Source: Lonicera japonica (lineage: Eukaryota; Streptophyta; Magnoliopsida; Dipsacales; Caprifoliaceae). Taken from it: 64,000 nt of DNA. The notes below the pieces were generated by a model that worked only from the letters and a program-made list of their open reading frames with translations, did not search any database and had not been told where the DNA came from. The stretch covers positions 23,189,017 through 23,253,016 of the forward strand of contig CM038466.1 in assembly GCA_021464415.1 (NCBI GenBank). Direction: 5' to 3'. Shown here piece by piece: positions 48,200 through 59,449 of the stretch (positions are counted from its first letter, which is position 1; every line of letters begins with the position of its first letter). Made by a program: the position numbers and the translations under genes.

Positions 48200-49472
48200 T
48201 GTTTGGTTGAAGGTTTGGAAAGGAATTCAGAATTCCAAGGAAATGAAAATTACCTTACATGACATCCATTCCCATATTCAATTTTTTTGTGGGGGGGACG
48301 GGGGAGATTCTAAGAGGATTCCCGGGAATCTTTGACTGTACTTTGACAAAATTAACCCAATTTTAACAAATAACTAAACATTGTTTTTTGCTTTATGACA
48401 AAGCAATATTCAATAATCTATATCTATATAAAGTACGAATAACTTTTAAGTGTTTTTTATATGGCGTTTAGAATTTTGTTGTATTTGTGTTGGATTGAAA
48501 TATGATGATTTAGAGTTGGGTTTTTTTCGTTTCAATTACGTTGGATTTTGATCCAAAAATTAGTATCCAATTTGGATTGGATTACCACCAATTAAACATC
48601 TTTTATTTAGGACAATAATTAGCAGGTTTTAAGGTTTACATTAAATAAAATCCTTAACTCCACATACTTTTGTATTAGTATTAGTATTCCAAACACATTT
48701 AAATTCTACTTTATTTGATTGCCTTTTAACATAGTATATATATATTTTTTGATCTGGCAATTTTGAATCTTATTTGTTTATTTGTAATTATTTAAACCAA
48801 AAAAATTGAATATATTCATGTTATCATTTTAATATGTTGTATGATACATAATCTATTATTTATATGAGTGTTCTGTTATTGTTTGGAAATGTGCATAATA
48901 ATTTCACATATTTTTAATATAATTTAACCATCTACAAATTGTAAAGACTTAGCAAAAATATATTACTTTCTTATATCTCTAATTAAAAGTCTGCTTGGTC
49001 ATTCACGTATTAAATGAATTCAGCGCAACAAATGTTTATCATGTATCTGCAACATCTTTCTATAGTAGGCAGATTCTATGATTTTCTTATAATTGTTAAT
49101 TGGATTTTACACTTGATACTGTTTTTTTGTTTATTTTTTATATACTTATCAAGATTTTATTTTGGAAAAAAATTTTATTTTACACTTCACACTAATTATC
49201 CAGTTCTTAGCATCCAATCCATAGTATGTATTCATTAATGTGCTTGATGACCTTTGTCAAACACTAAAACCACGTGCGAATATTCAATAGTATATTATAA
49301 ATATGGTAACAAATTTTAATTAAAGTATTTAATAATATATTTGGAAGATTATTATCAATATGAGAGAAGAGTTTCTGGTCTTAATCAAACATTGGCAAGG
49401 AATCCCAAATGCCAGGAGAGTAGCTTTCCTAGAATCTAAAATGCCAATTCCTTTATAAAACTCAACCAAACA
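48200..49472. mobile_element. About 1.27-kb element with inverted ends
   Basis: The left end TGTTTGGTTGAAGGTTTGG and the right end, as reverse complement TGTTTGGTTGAGTTTTATAAAG, form an inverted repeat of about 27 bases that includes AAAGGAATT in both. The interior is AT-rich and includes a family B fragment near 48415-48450. No transposase was seen and no target duplication identified. Confidence 0.6.
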
Positions 49473-49539
49473 AGCAGTAACGGTTGATATTGGCAAAACA
49501 GGTTATCAAGAACAAAAGATAGAAATAAATTAAACATAC

Positions 49540-50951
49540 CCAGAATCTGCTCCTTAACTTTGGATAAGCTGTAAGCATTGGACCTTTCGTACCTAATCCC
49601 TCTTTGGCAACTTGCACGATTACTTTAGTGCCTTTCTGAACTTGGGCCCACGTTTCCTTGCAGTCTTTCACAACTTCAAGAATAGAAGGCTGTGAACTAT
49701 GACAAGATCCTAGATCAATAGGAAGTAGTTTGCTAAAAATCTGACCATCTATGTGGTGCCCATTTACATCTAACTTATTCAAATGTTTCTCAGAATTAAC
49801 TTCCGCTTCATAACCGACTACATTGCCATTAACATTTTCCTTTAGATCTTCCATAACATCAAAGTCATCCTCTATTTCATGCTCCCCAAAATCATCATGC
49901 AAGTATTGTATTGAAGCATCCTCAATTTTATGCTCCTTAATGTCGTCAATGACTTCAACATCATCCGAGTTTTGTACATCTTCGTTGGCCCCAGGATGCT
50001 CTCTAAGCTCACCAACCACAGAGCCTTTTAATTCTCTTTTCTCCTTGCGACGGCGAAATGGGGGGAAGATAAAAGGCTTTTTATAAGGCTTTATTCCCAT
50101 AAGAGAAGCTCTAGCACTCCCTATATTTACTAATGCGCCACTCATGTTGGGGACTAGTTTTGTGACCGTTCCCAAGTATACACTATCACACTGCACGTCA
50201 TTTTTTACAGGTTCCAATAATAATTCAACCAACTTTCCATCTTCCAATATAGCAATCCTTTGCATAGTGCATAAAGAAGAATTAATTAATATAATTGTTG
50301 ACGCAGAGTCCTTTTGCATATCCACACTAACTTCTTCATCAGTTTGAGAGGTGCTGGTATAATTGCTTGAACCCTCCAAGTGGGCCTTAGACCGTGCAGT
50401 TGGGTCCAGTGAGGCACTAAAAGCTTCAATTATTCTACACTCTTCATCAGAAAAGAACTTCTCTGGAACTTCTTGGTGCTGGTCATAGAATTTTGTGTCT
50501 GTTGCCTCATCTTTAACAGATTCTTCAGAACTAGGAAAGAAGGGAGATGATTCGAATAGCCAAGGCTCTTCAACTGGTTGATAACTTTCAAATGAAATCC
50601 TATGACGATCAGAACTCTTATCCACAGCACTAACTGTATCCTCGGAGTATGGTACATCCTCGAAATTAGATTGATTTATGGACTTTGACTCTAGAAAATC
50701 ACTATTAAGTAAACTTACAATTTTGTCTTCCACTGTCAAACCATGGGAATTGTCTGAGGAGACAGAAGACTGGAGTAGCCAGGGTTCCTCAATAGGATGG
50801 TTGCTTTGGAAATTTCCACTAGAATGGTAGCTATTTCTAATTGGACTGATTGTATCAATGAAGACAGAATTATCCTCGTGTGGCCGATCACTTCGAAGTT
50901 GCTTTGACACCAAATACTCGTTACTGTAGCAACCCACAATCTTGTCCTCAT
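49540..50951 (-). CDS. RNE: RNE-like exon 3, long open exon
   Basis: This exon holds 470 open codons. The first part is an acidic, low-complexity linker with a repeated module of 73 residues: GLTDEDKIV and GLTVEDKIV begin the two copies, each later carrying P(I/V)EEPWL. Then come the conserved INSSLCTMQRIAILEDGKLV and VELLLEPVK, GTVTKLVPNMSGALVNIGSA of the RNase E N-terminal/S1 region, and the end GTKGPMLTAYPKLRSRFW before GTATG. The 3' boundary is firm. The 5' boundary is less so: GACAG at 50956-50952 fits the phase of exon 2, but the second repeat copy suggests coding could begin earlier. Confidence 0.9.
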
Positions 50952-51039
50952 CTGTCAAACCACTGGAAGCATTTGAGTGTTCAGCAACATACTAATATAG
51001 AGGCTGCATTTAAAGGAATAGAGTAATATAAGGTAATAC

Positions 51040-51292
51040 CTCTTGATCGAGCTGAAATGAAAGATACTAGAGGAAAACGCATCTCTGCCATTGATGACCT
51101 CAATATATGAGCAGGGGACGGTTTGGTATGAGGTCTTATCCACGAACTTCTCGCCAATATTTTTCTACTTTGGTTGCCGGGTAATTTCACTGACAGAGAA
51201 GCTTCGGGTCTGGGTCTCCAAAGGATATCACATGAAGGCCATGGGGCACGCTTTATGAGACAACAGCATTTGAAATTTCCTTCAACATTTAT
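51040..51292 (-). CDS. RNE: RNE-like exon 2 (C-terminal part of CBM20-like domain)
   Basis: It reads through WPSCDILWRPRPEASLSV, the usual end of the starch-binding-like CBM20 domain of RNE. The text then looks eroded: SSW and HILRSSM stand where tryptophan-rich motifs are conserved. Acceptor TTTAGCAG; donor AGAG|GTATTA. Confidence 0.7.
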
Positions 51293-51587
51293 CTGCTAAA
51301 ACAAAGATACATTACGTCCATAGGTTGAAAAGGTATGTCACGTTCTCAACTCATTCCCACTAGTTTTTCTCAAAAGAAAAAAAGGTGAAACAGTACAGGA
51401 TTGTACACCCCTCAAAGTTCTAGTTTTAAACTTTTGTTAGACCTCGCTCATTACAAACAAAAAGATTCCCAAAAAAAGGTTTTGTACACACAAAATAATG
51501 TTCCAAAAAACCAAAGCTTCTATAAATACAGAGTTGCATCTTAAATTTAGCATATCGTACAAAGTCTCTTCCTTGTTTCAAAGTGGA

Positions 51588-51675
51588 TTTGGGGGGGGAA
51601 TGGGTATTGAACCCTCAACCTCCCAAGTGGGAGGTGAGGGCCAATGCCCCTTGAGCTTGAGCTCTTGGGATATTT
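51588..51675 (-). mobile_element. SINE-like unit in an RNE intron
   Basis: On the minus strand an A-box-like AGCTCAAGGGGCATTGG is followed about 35 bases later by a B box GGGTTCAATACCC. No poly-A tail or duplication was seen. Confidence 0.5.
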
Positions 51676-51782
51676 AGCATGGCATATTTAGCCAACCAAA
51701 AAATTGCTAATTTAGCTCATTCCTGATTCCTGCAAGTTCCACTCGAAATTTGTCTTACTGTGCTACATACAGGTAAATTTAC

Positions 51783-51878
51783 CTTAAATTCTGCGTTCCA
51801 AAAGTTAGTCTGATCAGTAGGAGACATAAGAATAACCATCTCCAAGATTTGAGCATCCGCTGGCTCAACTTCTCTGGC
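51783..51878 (-). CDS. RNE: RNE-like exon 1 as found (fragment of CBM20-like domain)
   Basis: It reads EPADAQILEMVILMSPTDQT then FWNAEFK, matching the middle of the CBM20 domain. The upstream conserved WTVEADL-type part and the transit peptide are missing. The sequence upstream (to 51975) has in-frame stops. The 5' boundary at 51878 (after CCTTAG) is a guess. Confidence 0.6.
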
Positions 51879-52659
51879 CTAAGGTATCCTGAGTGATTCT
51901 TCTGTTGAATTGCTTGAGAAATCATAATACGTTGAGCCCGTCAGCCATTATTAAACACGGATAATATTTCTGAAAGGATAATGCAGAAACATTCACATGA
52001 ATAGAAAATGTTAAGCACTAAACCATTCAAATACGGTAAGAAAAGTTTTTAAGTAGGAGTATGAGAAAGCATGTGGTATGTGAAGTAAGGCTAGAAAACG
52101 AAACAAGTAACCACATACCCAAGCAAGGCTTGTAATCTATTCAATTGTTCCTAAGTGAACTGACGAAACAATCAAACAAGTTTTGAGCGGATTTAAAATT
52201 AACAATGCACTAATGGGCTTAAACTCAGCTCAGTAAGCTATTATGCAAATGAAAACTACATTTGAAAAAAAATGGATCAACTCGATGGGCATTGGGCAGA
52301 TATAATTTTTGTTCTAATAAGAATATGAGGACTATATAGGTAACTAAGCAAGGTTCAACTTGAGAAAGATTCAGTTAGAAGCTCACTTGAGATAAGCTCC
52401 TCTTATATATAAGCCAAACTATAGAACTGGAGAAAATTCAGGAACAATATTGATTAACCCACTACTCGGTTCACTAAGCTCGGTTATATGTTGTAGAGAC
52501 CAAATGAATCCTGCTACATAAAGAGCAGGAAAGACCATGCCAGCTAAAAATTGAGACATAATTTGTCCATACGATATTTAAGGGCTATAATAGTTAAAGA
52601 CTGCATGTCGCATTACTGATTACCTTTCAAATTAAATGATTGGACAGTATATTGTGATA

Positions 52660-53075
52660 GTAAATTAACCACAAAGGATATCTCACCCATACCAAGAAAC
52701 ACAAACTATAAAACAAGCATGAAGCAACAGAACAAACAACAAACACATGGCCTGCATAAAATTGGCAACAAAGAAAATTAAGCATTAACAGAAGGAAACC
52801 CAATAAGAACCTCAAACATACAAAGGCAGTTATACTGTGATTGTAAATAACTCAAAGGATATCTCACCCATACCAAGAAATACAAACTATTTATAACACA
52901 AGCATGAAGTAAAAGCCCGAACAACAAACACATGGCGTGCATAAAATTGGCAACAAAGAATGCACTTAAGCATCAACTGAAGTAACAGACCGACCTACAA
53001 ACACATGGCGTGCATAAAATTGGCAACAAAGAACGCACTTAAGCATCAGCTGAAGTAGACCCAATAAGGACCTCA
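52660..53075. repeat. Compound tandem repeat upstream of RNE
   Basis: A 181-bp unit beginning near AAAGGATATCTCACCCATAC occurs twice (about 52672 and 52853). A 75-76 bp unit with ACACATGGCGTGCATAAAAT is then repeated at about 52930 and 53005. Confidence 0.8.
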
Positions 53076-53199
53076 AAAAACACAGGTAGTTATTAAAAAT
53101 ATTAGTACCATAAAAATTACAGCCGAAAATTGGGAGATAAATAGAATATACAGCATTGGGGAGAAGTGGAATGAGGTCAAGAACGAAGAGTAAGTGGGG

Positions 53200-53340
53200 A
53201 AATTGGAGGATAAGAAGAAGAGTACCAGGTTGAGAGTTTTAGCTGAGAGTTGTTGCTCGAAAGAGGGCCCAAGAAGTTTGTGGGTTTGCCCAATGTTGGC
53301 TCGATCTCTCTCTTCTATCTTACACAGTTACACCTCCATA
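53200..53340 (-). promoter_or_regulatory. Possible untranslated first exon of RNE
   Basis: The minus strand here is leader-like, less AT-rich than its flanks, with AGAAGAGAGAGATCGAGCC. It ends in CTCAACCTG|GTACTC, a plausible donor. ATG codons open only very short frames. Its link to RNE is inferred from position and strand. Confidence 0.35.
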
Positions 53341-53820
53341 TTAGAGAAAGGTGCTTGCTCTCGCTCATCCAGAAAAGATAAGGAATGGTGGGGGTAGTTT
53401 CGTCTTTAATCCACAAAGTCCCGTCTTAAAATTTGGCGGATGTGTTAGTTGGCATCAATAAAATATTTGATAAAACTCTATTTTTTGTTTATAAGTAAAT
53501 ATACTTTACTTCTTCAATAATAAGTATGTATATGTTGATAATAAGCGAGTAAATTTTTTAATATTTTGTTTATTTGTTATTAAAAAAATAATATATATTT
53601 ATTTATTTATTATTATGCGAGTAATATATATTTATTCACTTATTATCGAATAAATAAAATATGGAGTAAAATTAAGTATTCGATGATTTGCAAATAGCAG
53701 CTACTTCAAATTTAAGGAGTTATTATTTGCAATCCAAAAAATATTTGATTATACTATATTTGTTATCCATCTAATGATAAATGAGAAAGTACATATTATC
53801 ACCTGACAAAAAAACAAGTA
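53341..53820. other. AT-rich flank, nothing recognised
   Basis: This is low-complexity AT-rich DNA (TTATTAT/AATATAT-rich) between the presumed RNE leader and the Tourist-type element. No gene or repeat family was identified; part may serve as the RNE promoter. Confidence 0.4.
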
Positions 53821-53823
53821 TAA

Positions 53824-55145
53824 GGGTGTATTCAATTTAAATTCTATATAATTTTTTTGGATTTTGAAAGTACATAGGTATTTAATTGGGATTTTAAAAA
53901 ATCTTTTAAAATCTTGTGGTATTCAATTAAGGATTAAAAATAGTGTTTTAAAATCTTATGGTATTCAAAACTCAATAAATTTTGAACAATTTTATAAGTT
54001 GATAGATTTTGATGCATTTAGGAGTGTTTTTATGTATAACAAATACCAACAAATCTTCTCTTCAAGTGAAAGATTTCACATGGATTTCTTTTCCATATTT
54101 TTTCCAATCCTAGGTATTATTTTTTCTTGTCTCTATAATCTATTAAACTCTTCCACTCCATTATCTCTATCTAAAACTTCTTATTTTCCTAAATCATATG
54201 TATTTTTTTTCGTCTCTATAATCTATTTAAATCCTTCAAATTCATTCACTCTATGTAATAAAACCTTTTTTTCGATTTAGATACAGCTACTTTCAAAGTT
54301 TTAATTATATAATTAGTTATATTCTTCCGAAATTATAGAGATGTCGTCCCCTTTATTTTTTTTTCTCCCATTTTATGAATTTTTTTAGACAGAAGATGAA
54401 AATCAAATAAAAATAGCAAAAAAAAAAACAATCCATTAGATTTTTATACTCAATACGAACCTGTTTGTGTTTGTAGTAGATTTATAATTTTGCTTATTAC
54501 TTTAAAGTTGTAATCAAAATTCTTTTAGTATTTATTCTTTTATTGATTATTATTAACTAGTTTTTATGCATATGCATTGTACGTAATTGTAGTGCTTGAC
54601 AAATGTCGTTAAGTCCGTTAATGAATACGTTTATACTAAGAATTGAATAATTAGTATGAAATAAAAATAATAACATATAAACAAAACATAGTATTAAGCG
54701 TAAAATTCAATTAATAATTATAAGAAAATCATAAATATTTGTCGTCTTGATTTTTTTTTAGTAAATAGGTAGTCATAAAATAATGATAATGAAAATCAAG
54801 AGTACAACAATGAGAATGAAGAGGGTTATGATAATCATAATAATATTTGAATGGAGTAGTATGAATTTTTATAATGTATTTTGTTAATTGTCATTACATT
54901 TTTAATAATGTTTACTTTAAACTTGTAATTATTGTTTGTCTTTTGGTTTTTTATTTTTTTGATGGACTTATTAAAATCTATAAAAATTTACTGACTTTTT
55001 AAAATCTTCATAAATCCAAAAGAATCCATACATTAAAATATGTTAGATTCTATAAGGATTTAAAACAATCCATAAACTTAACAGAATCCACGAATTTGAA
55101 AAAGTCAGTTAGAATATTTTAAAATCTGAATTGAATACACCCCCC
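53824..55145. mobile_element. 1.32-kb Tourist/Harbinger-type element
   Basis: GGGTGTATTCAATTTAAATTC at the left pairs with the right end (reverse complement GGGGGTGTATTCAATTCAGA). TAA flanks it at 53821-53823 and 55146-55148. Subterminal AAAATCTT / AAGATTTT motifs are repeated inside. No transposase is visible; the 138-codon ORF has no motif. A family B repeat lies inside it. Confidence 0.8.
54557..54775. mobile_element. Dispersed repeat (family B, copy 2, partial)
   Basis: It starts ACTAGTTTTTATGCATATGC and follows 28832-29080 closely, including TACTAAGAATTGAATAATTA and ATAAACAAAACATAGTATTA. The far end is not recognisable here. Confidence 0.7.
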
Positions 55146-55522
55146 TAAGTCTACACATTCAAAATTTATAGGCCGAGTAAAATATTTTCAAGGTTATACT
55201 TGTTTGTGATTAGGAGAGTAACATAATTATAAATGAAAAATCTCCAATGGGTGTCCTGAATCCTGAAAATTCAGTGATCGGCTTTGCACAAGATCAAATA
55301 AGAGTTATGTCAATACTTATGAGCTAACGCTGATATCTTCGCATGGTCCCATGACGACATGAAGGTGTTGAATCCGGAGGTCATGGTGCACAGGTTGAAC
55401 ATTGACCCCATTTTTCAAACCTGTGAGGTAGAAGAAAAGGAATTTTTGCTGCGAAAAGGAATTTTGCCGCCAAGGAAGAGGTCCAGAAGCTCCTCCTAGC
55501 TGGTTTTATTCGGGAGGTCTAC

Positions 55523-57483
55523 TATAATACCCTGTAATGTAATTAGTATAGATTAGACACATATTAATCTCGACTAAGTAAATTTTTTGAAGAATTTAGA
55601 ATCTTGGTTGAGTATAGACTAAATTATAAAGTTATAAAAGTTCAGGTTAAAATAATAAAGTTATGAAACTTCAGGGTTAAATGTTATAATTAAGCCTAAA
55701 ACTTTGAATTTTTTATTAACCGCCGACTTGCCCCATTCCTATTTAATCTTCAACTTTCTTTCATTGTAAGCTTGGTGGCCGAGAGACAAAGGAAACAAAA
55801 GATATTAAATACGAAGTTTTCTTTTTACAAATTGGTCATCAAAACTCCGCCGAATCGAATCGAGTCGAGTCTTAAAGGAAAGTTGTTCTATACATCGAGT
55901 ACTACACAGGGGTATAAGAATTTTAGAGTTCTGCTAGTTGAAGCTCGGGTATCAACTTAAATTTCATTCTTTGGGGCTAAATATTTTGAGGTAGGAGTTT
56001 AATTAGTTTTAAAAACCGATAATATAATTTTATTCTATATAAATCATCATATATTAATTGTCTTTATTTTAAGAATTATTATATGATGATGATGATGTTT
56101 TATGATTTATAAAACTGTATATGTGATTTGAAGCAAGATATGCAATTATACTTGATATATATATGTTACTATTTGACATACATGAGATATCCATTGGATG
56201 TATAGAAGTTGTATATTGATGAAATTAATTAATTGATGAATTATATACATCAAGAGACATGTATAAGAGATTTGTTGTATTTATATGACATAAGTTGTTT
56301 CAAATATTCATTTATTAGCATGTTATGCATACTATGCATTCATTATTGTGTCAACCGGATTCTTGGAAGATCTTTCGGCAAGCTCGGACAATTTTTATGG
56401 CCTATCATGTGGGCATATATCTTATATCTATGGTGCCAAAAGCTTCTTATGTTTGTTATATCATTCTGGGACATGATATGCTCTCGTGACGAATCCGATT
56501 ATAATTTTTATTGTGACCCTTCGATGATGAAGGGAATATGTATTGACTAGTGCTTGTCGATGTGAAAATAAATAGGGCTCGGTACCCTTGGGTTGAAAAT
56601 CCCTAAACCCCCAGGGACAGCAATGAGGTCGGCTGTCTAAAGTCAGCGGTGAGTAGCCCGGAAATCTAGACCTTGGTAAAGCACTTATGATTCTGTGATA
56701 TGGTATGAATGGACATGTGGTCCAATTTTACTATGATATAATGATGATCTTTAATAGGCTAGATGATGTTATATCATGAGTATGTTCGGTTTTATTCTAT
56801 GGGGCGGTCAGGCCCGCTCTTATTCTTATGATTTTGGTTCGGCCCAGCTTCGGTATTTCTTGGAGGCGGTCAGGCCCATTGTTATTATTATTATAATTCA
56901 GTTCGACTTCGATATTCTCTCGGTATAATGGTTGACACAAGGGAGGATAACCTGCATATGCACATGCATGCGTTGTTTTATCGGTTAAGCCGTGATTTAT
57001 GATTAAACAGTTAATTACGTTTTGTACGAAACATTGCTTGTTATATCCCTCCCTTTACTGAGCTGTGAGCTCACCTCGTTTTATATAAACAAATTCAGGT
57101 ATCCAGGAGACGGATAAGACAGAAGATGCGACTTGGTCGGGAACAAAGTAGAGTACCTCTGATACTGACTCATTTTTGTTGTATATATGTGTATATGGCA
57201 AGCCACAGCTAGCCTAAGTTGTTGTTTGCTTTGTAATACATGTTGACATGGTGTGTATGCCTCTCGAATTACATGTAGGTGTATAGATGTATATTACAAT
57301 CATGTTTTATATTATCGCCCACAGCATGAGTATCAGGATTGTTTGTTCTATGTGATGTGATTTTCTTGAATTCATTATTTCATTATTTATTTTATACCTA
57401 CTTTAGCTCGTCTAAGGTGGGTTAGTAACACTTCAGGTTTAATTACAGGATGTTATCCTACTAATTAAGGCGGGGGTGTTACA
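55523..57483. mobile_element. Solo LTR inserted in the Gypsy RT
   Basis: It begins TATAATACCCTG and ends GGGGGTGTTACA, matching Tekay/Del-type LTR ends (TGTAAcaCCC...GGGTGTTACA) with a decayed first dinucleotide. TCTAC (55518-55522) and TCCAC (57484-57488) are the target duplication with one mismatch. Removing the insert and one duplicate restores a continuous RT reading EVHYPKWLSN. Internal text such as ACTGAGCTGTGAGCTCACC is also typical of these LTRs. No internal domains are present. Confidence 0.82.
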
Positions 57484-58240
57484 TCCACTATCCAAAGTGG
57501 CTCTCAAACATAGTGTTAGTAAAGAAGCACAGTAGGAAGTGGAGAATATGCATGGACTTTAAAAACCTCAACAAAGCCTGCCCAATAAATAGTTTTCCAC
57601 TCCCAAAGATTCGACCAGCTTAGTAGACGCAATTACAGGCCACGAAATGTTGAGTTTTATGGACGCGTACTCCTGGCTATAATCAAGTCAGAATAGCTTC
57701 AGAAGATGAAGAGAAGACCTCATGTATCACCAAAAAAGGCACGTACTGTTACAAAGCCATGCTCATTCGGCATAAAAAACGTGGGAGCTACCTACCAAAG
57801 GGTGATAAGCGCGTTGTTTAAAAACCAAATAGGCATGGAGGTTTACGTTGATGACATGTTGGTCAAAAGCCTTAGAGCCCCAAATCATGTGGCCAACCTC
57901 AGTCAAACATTTGCCATACTCAGACAAAACGGCATTGTCCTTCAATTCAGCCAAGTGTGCTTTTGGAGTTAAAGGGGGGAAATTCTTAGGCTTTATGGTC
58001 ACTCATAGGGGAATTGAAGCTAATCCAAAGAAAATACAAGGCCTTATTGACATGAGATCTCCATTCAAGCCGAAAGAAGTCCTAGAGTCTGGCAGGAAGA
58101 GTGGCAGCTCTCAACATGTTAGTTTTCAGAGCAACCGACAAATGCCACCCGTTTCTTCAAAATACTGAAGAAGGCCTTCGAGTGGACTGAAGAATGCGAG
58201 GTTGGCTTTCTAGTAGCTTAAGTAATACCCGGAGCTCCTC
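57484..58240 (+). pseudogene. Gypsy reverse transcriptase fragment
   Basis: WLSNIVLVKK, MDFKNLNKACP, SFPLPKI, KNVGATYQRV, EVYVDDMLVKSL, KCAFGVKGGKFLGFMVTHRG and IEANPKKIQGL appear in order across three frames. The YVDD catalytic box is kept; in-frame stops occur near 57620. Confidence 0.9.
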
Positions 58241-58678
58241 CCTTCATTAGCTCACCAAATAAGAGGAAGGTCTGAGTTTATATTTGGCGGTATCACGAAC
58301 AGCGGTTAGTTCAGCATTAATGAATGAATGAGCTTAACTACCAGTATACTACATAAGCAAGCTCTGCACACTGCCGAACTAAACTACACAAGCAGAGCTC
58401 TACAAGCTACTGAACTGAGCTCTGCACCAGCTCCTGAACTAAATTACTCAAGCAGAACTCTGCACGCTGTCGAACTAAACTACCCAAGGTTAGAAAGTTG
58501 GCCATAAGCCCTTCTCACCATGTCCCAAAAATTGAGGCCCTACTTCCAGGCCCGCACAATAGATGTGCTCACAGATCAACCACTGCGAAAATTCTTCGAC
58601 AAACCAGAGCAATTCAGGTCGTCTGGCTATATGGGCTGTGGAGCTCGAATAATTATGATTAACTACTGACCTCGAACC

Positions 58679-59293
58679 TCAATCATGGGTCAGGCAGTAA
58701 CGGACTTCATAGCTAAGTTCACCTACACAGAAAAACAGATTGGCGAGCCGCCAGAACTGCTACCACCCCCAGACTCAAACACTTCGACCTTTAACACCTC
58801 GATGAATCTGTTGCCAGAAGTGCCCGTATGGGTCTTGCAGGCTGATGGAGCTTCAAATCTGCAAGGTTCTGGAGCTGGTTTAGTGCTAATCACTCCTGAT
58901 GCCAACACCCTGGAGATAGCACTGAAATTCCTATTCAAGGCCTCCAATAATGAGGCTGAGTTTAAAGCCATCATTTTGGGCTTGAGAATAGTCAGTGATC
59001 TAGGAGCAAAGCAGATGGTGGTCTATAATGACTCCGCAGTAGTAGTCGGCCAGATACTTGATCACAATGTGGCAAAGGAAGGTCGTATAGTTGCCTACTT
59101 GACACAGGCTAAAGCGGCAGCTCAGAGGTACTATAACTTAATTTTCATTAAGGTCCCACGAGCTCAGAATAACAAGGCAGATCGCTTGCCCAACCTTGCA
59201 GCGACTTCAGACTTACTGAGTGGGATCCACATCGAATACCTGGAAAGAAAAGTCATAGATGAACCCGTAGAGTTAAACACAGCTTTAGTGTAG
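58679..59293 (+). pseudogene. Archaeal-type RNase H domain of the Gypsy element
   Basis: A 202-codon open stretch with VLQADGASNLQGSGAGLVLI, KASNNEAEFKAIILGLRI, VVYNDSAVVVGQI and PRAQNNKADRLPNLAATSD. DGASN..GSGAG, the NNEAE glutamate and the ND motif fit the extra RNase H of Tat elements. The usual motif-three serine-aspartate has become Asn-Asp. Confidence 0.85.
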
Positions 59294-59449
59294 GTCTGCA
59301 AATGATGGATTGACCCAATTCTGAACTACCTTACTAACGGAGCTCTCCCCGAAGATAAGAAGATGGCCAAGATGATAAAATACATGTCCAACAGATATAT
59401 GTGGTCATCGAAGCAACACTATACAAGAGAGTGTACGTCCTCCCTTTTT

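Larger units (their letters stand above)
27940..51878 (-). pseudogene. RNE: Ribonuclease E/G-like gene (RNE), frame-broken, at least twelve exons
   Basis: RNE-type proteins are chloroplast endoribonucleases that process plastid transcripts. Exons in order: 51878-51783, 51292-51040, 50951-49540, 47441-47123, 46996-46955, 46465-46341, 37587-37434, 34141-34070, 32449-32337, 32130-32011, 28733-28579, 28125-27940. They give part of an N-terminal CBM20-like domain, a long acidic linker, the S1/RNase E core, both catalytic aspartate motifs (SIDVNGG; VVDFIDM), a CTCC zinc-link motif and the C-terminal WNTSGSK end. Splice phases agree except for one extra base in exon 47441-47123 and one missing base each in 34141-34070 and 28733-28579, all at short homopolymers. 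The transit-peptide and first CBM20 exons were not found. A leader-like segment lies at about 53200-53340. This is either a decaying copy or a good gene with assembly errors. The 28734-32010 and 37588-46340 introns are transposon-filled. Confidence 0.85.

Noticed and set aside
49823..50347. Serine-rich plus-strand ORFs
   Set aside because: They are antisense shadows of the long, conserved RNE exon.
53864..54280. 138-codon ORF
   Set aside because: It lies wholly inside a Tourist-type element, is composed of low-complexity AT-rich codons, and shows no transposase motif.
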